64,000 bases of DNA from Dendrocalamus latiflorus. Taxonomy: Eukaryota > Streptophyta > Magnoliopsida > Poales > Poaceae. Positions 59,014-64,000 of the stretch are shown here, one piece after another. Both the position numbers and the translations under genes were made by a program. A model generated the notes under the pieces. The model saw only the letters and a list, made by a program, of their open reading frames with translations. It was not told where the DNA came from and did no database searches. Location of the stretch: NCBI GenBank assembly GCA_017311315.1, contig CM029660.1, positions 17,663,430 through 17,727,429 of the forward strand, read 5' to 3'. Position 1 is the first letter of the stretch, and each line of letters starts with the position of its first letter.

Positions 59014-60552
59014 TGTTAAGGGTATTAGAGATAGAATAGGAATCGGCATATTCCCCTGTTATATCCCTCTGTACTCCCTATATATATTGCCCATTGGGCC
59101 TCTTTAATATACACACAATATTCATAACATGGTATCAGAGCAAAAGTTAGGGTTAGGGTTTACTGTACCCATCGTCGCCGCCACCTAGTCTCCGCTCGAC
59201 TTCCGCATCTGCTGCCCCCGGGAAGAGCGATCTTCACTCCCGGGGGTGGCCACCGCTTCCCGGCCGCCGGCGCCATCTCGCACGCGGCCGTCGTTGCCCA
59301 CGCCCGCCTGCGATCGCGTGCCGCCGTGGACCGCGTCCGTGCTCACGCGTCCGCGTCGCCGCCGCCTAGGCCTTCGGATCCGGCGTGGAGGCGTCCATCC
59401 GAGCCGCCGGCGCCCTCGTCCAGCCAGATCCGGGCGGATCCGTGTCCGCGTCGGCGGCCCGTGTCCGCCTCAGGCGGCCATCTCCCGGCCGCCAGCCGTC
59501 TCCGCTCTCCGCCGCCGGATCCGCCGTCGGACGCGCCCGCGCTGCCGCTTTCGGACGCCATCTTCCTGGATTTGAAGGCGCACCTCCCGATCCGGCCGTC
59601 TCTCCGGCGCCGCCATGCTCTTCCCCGCTGGCAACTGCAGTTTCACGGGTTTCTTCGACGACCGGGACGCCGCACTTGCCGCCGCTCTTGGAGCTGGCCT
59701 CGGTCGCTGGCTGCCCATGCTCCACCCAAGTCGCCTCCCGCCATCTCCTCCGGGCTGCTGCGCGCCTCCGCGCCCGCGTCGCCGCTTTCGGCCGCTGTGC
59801 CCATGCCTCATGTCGTCGTCTCCCGGCCGCCGTGTCGCGACATGGGAGGGAGTGATAGGAAGCAGGAGGCGGGAGTGAGGGAAGGAGGTGAAGAGAGAGA
59901 GGTGAGGGGTTTTAAGGGAGTGGGAGAGAGAGAGGTGAGGTGTTTTGAGGTAGTGGGAGTTCTGCTGCTAATTTCTTTTAGCCAGTCTTCAGTTATTTTT
60001 CGTAAGTTTTCGTTGCATCCATTCAAGTCCGTAGTCTCTAAATTTTTTAGTTCGTCCAAGCCATGCGAGTCCACAAATTTATTGTCAGTCATCGAAGTGT
60101 AGGAATTTTCTTTTGCATGGCAGCAGCCGCCGCTCTACTCTCTGAGCCGCGTGCAGATCGTAGAAGTCATCATGATGCCGCCGCTTCTCTAGCCGCCGCC
60201 CCGAGCTTTAAGGCCGCCGCGCGTCTTTTGCACCTTGTGCACTGCGCCGCCGCCGTCTTGGGCTTCGATCTGCGCCGCCATGCTTCTATTTATTCCTCTT
60301 CGGCTTGATTTGACAGTTTATTCAAAGCTACATGCAGCGACGGCATTATCAAGACTCGGACTTCGGATTTTTCTTGTTTAGTGTTAACCCTTTTTCAAAT
60401 GCAATGCTATTGCATACACCTTGCATTTGAGGGGGGTGTTAAGAGTATTAGAGATAGAATAGGAATCGGCATATTCCCCTATTATATCCCTCTGTACTCC
60501 CTATATATATTGCCCATTGGGCCTCTTTAATATATACACAATATTCATAACA
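59014..60552 (+). mobile_element. Short-LTR non-autonomous retrotransposon F
   Basis: 1539 bp with two 116-bp LTRs (59014-59129 and 60437-60552) that differ at three positions, an exact duplication GTTCC (59009-59013 and 60553-60557), a perfect primer-binding site and a polypurine tract TTTGAGGGGGG before the second LTR. There is no gag or pol. The interior is GC-rich (59160-60290) with open frames such as 59326-60102 whose products I do not recognise. The small LTR fits a copia-derived TRIM or LARD-like element mobilised in trans. Confidence 0.9.
59130..59141 (+). other. Primer-binding site of element F
   Basis: TGGTATCAGAGC directly after the LTR end TTCATAACA, a perfect initiator-tRNA-Met complement. 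Confidence 0.9.
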
Positions 60553-60557
60553 GTTCC

Positions 60558-61304
60558 TAAAGCAAATACTCTGGGAATGAAAACGTACCAGCAGCGTGGA
60601 GATTATGAACTAAAAATAGAAAGATAAAAGCAGAAAACAATTTAAGAAGACAGCTAGAAGGGATATTGCACATGTTGTGAGTACCACATTAAAGGAAAGC
60701 TAATTAACTAAAAAGTCACAAGTTTTAAGAAAAGTCCCTCACCAAGAGACAAAAAAGGGTGTACCTTAATTCCAGTAACACGATTTAACCATGATGTCTA
60801 CATGCGCAAATAACAATCTTAGCCTCTGCAACCTAATTGTACAGTCTATTGCAAAATATGGAAACTGCATACATTCTCGCACCACCTCAAAATAAATCCT
60901 ATCTGTCACTAAAAGTCCGAGAAGCAAGCACGCTGAATGTCCTTAGCAGGGTAACAAGGCATTATATGCTTGTGTAGTACCAAACAATTGTTATCCTTAG
61001 CAGGGCAATGTCATTCATTACAATACAAAATGGAGAAAAAAGACATGGCCTTTTGCATTTGTAAGCATGTAAGTACAACTATACAACCACATATCTAGCA
61101 ATCCAGGAATGTTCATCGCCATTGAGTTAGAAGAATGTGAAAATTACACCATTCAGATATAAAAGACACCAAATAACAAAAGTAAGACGTAAGAAAAATA
61201 AGCATACACACAAAAATCCTACTGGATGTTGGATAAGCTGCTGAATCTTTCTGCATTTATAAAACTTGCCCTCAGTGTAGAATGAATATTTTAAGATCGC
61301 TCAC
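60558..61304. other. Intron-like region next to the KAR exon
   Basis: AT-rich. No other exon of the reductase is evident. A stretch at 60762-60808 (minus strand) has faint similarity to the coding sequence for VDVLVNNAGITRDT but is full of indels. Confidence 0.4.
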
Positions 61305-61333
61305 CTTGCAGCCAGCTTTTCCAAGAGTCAATG

Positions 61334-61609
61334 TGTTATGGCTAGATCAAACGGCGGACCAGAACAGGGGATTCCGTAGGGAAGCCGGCAACCAAACGTT
61401 GCTCTGCTTAATTCCAATAGCATGCGGTAGCCCTCTTTATATAGACGGGCTCCCCCTAACAGATCGAATCTAATCTCAATCATATCTCTAACAATATCAT
61501 ATTTCTAATTATATCTCTAACATAAGGAAACTAATCTCTAACTCAAATAGAAACCAATCACTTATTCCTAATAATAGACCGACTAGGCCTTGGGCCCATC
61601 TCTATGACA
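61334..61609 (-). repeat. 3' LTR of element G
   Basis: 276 bp, TGTTATGG...TATGACA on the plus strand. In element orientation a TATA box TCTATATAAAGAGG lies at about 61432-61445. Confidence 0.92.
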
Positions 61610-62757
61610 TTACACCCCTCCCGGACATGCAGCTCGTCCTCGAGCTGCTAGATGGCGGCCAATGAAAGACCTTCGACGCTGATGTAGAAGACGAACGGTG
61701 GCGGGGTGCTGCAGCGGATGGAGACGACCAACCAGATCCAAGCGGAACAAGGCTAAATGATGCCTGCAAAATAATAATTTTTTTTTGGAAGTTTTTTTTA
61801 CGTCTGCAAGGAAATTTTTTTTTGTTTTTTTTTTCTTTCACTGCTCCTGGCTTTTATTAAAGAGTTCCTCCGCGTGGAGGATTGAAGCAGAGGAGCGGCA
61901 GCTGAAGGAGCAGCGGGGGCAGCGGATCCGGGAGATCCACGGCGGCGGCGGCTCGGCGGTGACTCGGGCGGATACGGAGAGACGGCCCGGGCGGAGGCTC
62001 GGCGGTGGCTCGGGCGGAGACGGCGAGACGGCCCGGGCGGCGGCGTCTGCCATACGGGCGGAAGAGCCCCGGCCGGCGGCTCGCGCGGATGCCTCGGCAC
62101 GGGCGGCTACGGCGGCGCGCCTTCGGGCGGAGGATGGCGACCGAGCGGCGGAAGCGGGCGACCGGCGTAGCGGCGGCCGGAGGAGCGGTGGCCAGTGGAG
62201 CGGCGGCCGACGGAGCGGTAGCGGCGCGGCGGCTCGGGCGGAGGCGGACTCGGTTGCGGCGGTGGCTGCGGGCGGAGGCGGAGCGGCTGCAGCGGCGGCT
62301 CGGGCGGAGGCGGAGACGGCGCGGCCGGCGGGAGGAGCGGCTGCTGCGCGGCCGGAGGTGGCCCGGGCCAGGATCCGGGCGACGATGGCGACCGGGACGG
62401 CGACTCCGGCAGGTCTTGCTGCGGCGGCGGCTCCGAGCGGTCCACAACGGAGAACGTGGCCCCGACGGCGACGTCGACGTCTCGACAGCAGAGCGAAGGC
62501 GGCGCGGAGAAGCCCATGTCGGGACCGTCCCGAACTGGAGCGGAGGTGGATCGGCAGGCGGAGCGACGGCCTGCGGTGCGGCCCGGCGGATCTGGCAACG
62601 GCCGAGTCTGGCTGCAGCGGCGCGCGAGCAGAGGCGACCCGGGTGATGGGGGCGGCGGCCTGCACGGATCTGGCGTAGGCTCCCAGGCGCAGGGGCTCGG
62701 GTGGCGGCCGGCGTCGGCGGTGGCGGATCTGGGCGGAGGCGGAACCGGCAACGGCGG

Positions 62758-63360
62758 CTACGACACACGGGGCGGGAGCGGATGGTGGCGGCCTCCTCGG
62801 AGAAGGACCACCAGCGCATGGCGGCGTGGCCACCCTCGGAGGCCATGAGGCCGCAGAGGAAGTCGGTGCCAGCGGTGATGGCGTTGTAGGGGACGTCGGC
62901 GGAGGGGTATGACAGGCGCTGGCCATCGGGCAGCGAGGTGCAGTGGAGCTTGGAGTTGGCGGCGTGGGAGATGGCGACCGTGGAGAACTGCGGCGACGCG
63001 GAGCACAGGGTGGCGACGGCGCAGTGGCAGCGCGAGGCGGCGGGAACTGGTCCCGATGGCAGGGGTCGGCGGCGTTGCCCGACGCCGGCGGCTGTGGCTG
63101 CAGAGGGGGCGCGGTGGAGGAGTCGCCGTCGGTGGAGATGGCGATGCTTCCTGCTCCTTTTCTGTGATTTCCTCCCCACCATCTGTTGTGCTCTCCTGCA
63201 CTGTTTCTTGTTGCATCTTCCTCCAATTCTCCAACCTCTCAAGGATGGCATGTATGTTGAAGAAGATGTCCGACGTCTCTTTGTTCGTGCTGGCCATCTT
63301 GATGGCATTAGCCTTTATCGTGGCCAACGACTCGGCAATAGTACTAGTCGCAGAAGCCAT
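62758..63360 (-). CDS. ORF directly after the primer-binding site of element G
   Basis: 200 codons on the minus strand from an ATG in good context (ACCATGG) 32 bases after the primer-binding site. The first 70 residues (MASATSTIAESLATIK, IFFNIHAILERLENWRK) are helix-forming and E/K-rich. The rest turns into R/P/H-rich translation of the captured region in a non-native frame. It may be a remnant of the first retroelement ORF fused to captured DNA. No known domain is recognised. Confidence 0.4.
   Translation of the reverse strand: MASATSTIAESLATIKANAIKMASTNKETSDIFFNIHAILERLENWRKMQQETVQESTTDGGEEITEKEQEASPSPPTATPPPRPLCSHSRRRRATPPTPAIGTSSRRLALPLRRRHPVLRVAAVLHGRHLPRRQLQAPLHLAARWPAPVIPLRRRPLQRHHRWHRLPLRPHGLRGWPRRHALVVLLRGGRHHPLPPRVS
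62780..62995 (-). pseudogene. Captured host-gene segment inside element G
   Basis: In another minus-strand frame (inside 63308-61857) the translation FSTVAISHAANSKLHCTSL, then VPYNAITAGTDFLCGLMASE and MRWWSFSEEA reads like a natural extracellular domain. The AITAGTDFLCGL and RWWSF words recall the repeat domain of CRINKLY4-related receptor kinases, but I am unsure. The surrounding sequence (61857-62750) is GC-rich with long frames on both strands and no recognised protein. Confidence 0.4.
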
Positions 63361-63391
63361 GGTAGCAGAAGTCGTGGGAAGGGATCGACGG

Positions 63392-63403
63392 CTCTGATAC
63401 CAA
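63392..63403 (-). other. Primer-binding site of element G
   Basis: The minus strand reads TGGTATCAGAGC, two bases inside the LTR edge at 63406. Confidence 0.9.
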
Positions 63404-63405
63404 AT

Positions 63406-63681
63406 TGTTATGGCTAGATCAAACGGCGGACCAGAACAGGGGATTCCGTAGGGAAGCCGGCAACCAAACGTTGCTCTGCTTAATTCCAATAGCATGCGGT
63501 AGCCCTCTTTATATAGACGGGCTCCCCCTAACAGATCGAATCTAATCTCAATCATATCTCTAACAATATCATATTTCTAATTATATCTCTAACATAAGGA
63601 AACTAATCTCTAACTCAAATAGAAACCAATCACTTATTCCTAATAATAGACCGACTAGGCCTTGGGCCCATCTCTATGACA
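63406..63681 (-). repeat. 5' LTR of element G
   Basis: 276 bp, apparently identical to 61334-61609. In element orientation it starts TGTCATAGAG and carries the TATA box TCTATATAAAGAGG near 63504-63517, so transcripts would start shortly before the primer-binding site. Confidence 0.92.
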
Positions 63682-63800
63682 CAATGCAGTGGCTTTTCCA
63701 ATCCCTCTGGAGGTACCTGTAATAAGAACAACTGGAGCTTCCAGCTTTGTAGTATCTTGTGTAACTGCTTGTTCAACAGCTGCAACATGTGTCCGCACAC

Positions 63801-64000
63801 CTGCACATAGTGTGGCTTAGTATTGAATACAAATAGCACTTAGGTTGTTTACACGAAAGAAGCTTGAAAAGGATACTAAACTCAAAATACGGGTTTCCTG
63901 CTGAAACTTCTCGAAAGAAATAAACTACATATTAGAAACATCAGAAATCTACAACAAAAGTTAAAAATGCCAAAACTTATGTCGCCAGCTACAGAACAAT
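63801..64000 (-). other. Intron upstream of the KAR exon
   Basis: Minus-strand reading shows a T-rich tract and ATGTGCAG acceptor at 63801-63808 preceding the exon. Nothing else is seen before the window ends. Confidence 0.6.

Larger units (their letters stand above)
61334..63681 (-). mobile_element. Short-LTR non-autonomous retrotransposon G, recently inserted
   Basis: 2348 bp. Both LTRs (61334-61609 and 63406-63681) are 276 bp and I see no difference between them. An exact duplication CAATG (61329-61333 and 63682-63686) flanks it. The minus-strand primer-binding site at 63392-63403 sets the orientation, and a purine tract (complement of 61610-61624) precedes the 3' LTR. No gag or pol domains are present. 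The interior (61860-63340) is extremely GC-rich and carries host-like coding sequence. It interrupts the KAR exon in the sense orientation. Confidence 0.93.
61305..63800 (-). pseudogene. KAR (plastid 3-oxoacyl-ACP reductase) exon split by a retrotransposon
   Basis: On the minus strand an exon begins after TGTGCAG (acceptor, base 63800), runs to 63682, is interrupted by element G, resumes at 61328 (using one CAATG copy) and ends at 61305 before GTGAGC. Rejoined it is 143 bases, 47 full codons without a stop: VRTHVAAVEQAV..., then LEAPVVLITGTSRGIG and KATALTLGKAGCK. TGTSRGIG is the cofactor-binding glycine motif of short-chain dehydrogenases, and the boundary after AGCK and the acidic linker before it match plant KAR1/FabG, which reduces 3-oxoacyl-ACP with NADPH in plastid fatty-acid synthesis. 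Later exons with NNAG and YxxxK motifs are not seen between 54.7 and 61.3 kb, so this is probably a truncated gene copy. The transit-peptide exon would lie beyond 64000. Confidence 0.8.

Noticed and set aside
59146..59163. TTAGGGTTAGGGTTTA resembling telomere repeat
   Set aside because: Only two to three units, inside the leader of a short-LTR element. Such words are common in plant leaders.
60762..60808. Possible decayed KAR exon encoding VDVLVNNAGITRDT
   Set aside because: Alignment by eye needs several indels over about 45 bases and the flanks do not match. It could be chance.
61838..63308. Minus-strand frames of 462 and 483 codons as candidate genes
   Set aside because: Two overlapping frames of equal length on one strand plus a 297-codon frame on the other point to GC bias. 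Only a short stretch (about 62780-62995) reads like a real protein.

Overview
This is a repeat-dense stretch of a plant nuclear genome, almost certainly a grass and probably rice-like (Oryza). The reasons are several Ty3/gypsy elements of the CRM (centromeric chromovirus) type, a BARE/Angela-like Ty1/copia element, very large TGTAACA...-type solo LTRs, a CACTA transposon, a small GGCCCTGTTC MITE, and introns and GC-rich first exons of grass style. I see no bacterial features, rRNA, tRNA or CRISPR. Genus is an inference; family-level placement of the elements rests on protein motifs I recognise, not on a search.

Layout. (1) 1-13445: a minus-strand Ty1/copia relic, split into a pol fragment (1163-3042), a gag start with primer-binding site (11026-11453) and a long LTR (11456-13445). 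The split is caused by two plus-strand CRM-like elements: one with a 5' LTR and pol but no gag (3043-8196), and one with an internal deletion that fuses gag to RNase H (8197-11025). (2) 13446-30484: fragments of older CRM-type LTRs carry a complete CRM-like element (14482-29517, target duplication AACCA). Its 3' LTR was later hit by a complete 8.2-kb copia element (20442-28628, target duplication CACAC) with nearly intact gag and pol. (3) 30485-36796: a minus-strand gypsy element with gag and protease only, interrupted by a 2.2-kb solo LTR (32823-35049). (4) 36797-53720: a decayed copia-type LTR holding a nest several layers deep: solo gypsy LTR 37175-50521 (duplication ATCAA), inside it CACTA element 40079-47175 (duplication TTC) and copia-type solo LTR 47345-49269 (duplication CATGG), and inside the CACTA a further solo LTR 40892-43744 (duplication ATGAC). 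A separate solo LTR lies at about 52527-53387. (5) 53721-64000: lower repeat density, with host-gene traces: a degenerate GRF zinc-finger fragment, a clear first exon of a DUF1218-type membrane protein (54625-54729), an unrecognised gene fragment, a GC-rich minisatellite, and one exon of a plastid 3-oxoacyl-ACP reductase (KAR/FabG) on the minus strand.

The KAR exon is cut in two by a 2.35-kb non-autonomous LTR retrotransposon (61334-63681) whose two 276-bp LTRs look identical and whose interior carries host-derived coding sequence. A second short-LTR non-autonomous element (59014-60552) sits 0.8 kb away in the opposite orientation. I judge these two, the deep nesting with its independently readable target duplications, and the pol tails that run into the LTR to be the most worthwhile signals. 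I did not find a clearly new biological system such as an unknown defence or biosynthetic cluster. LTR comparisons were made by eye.
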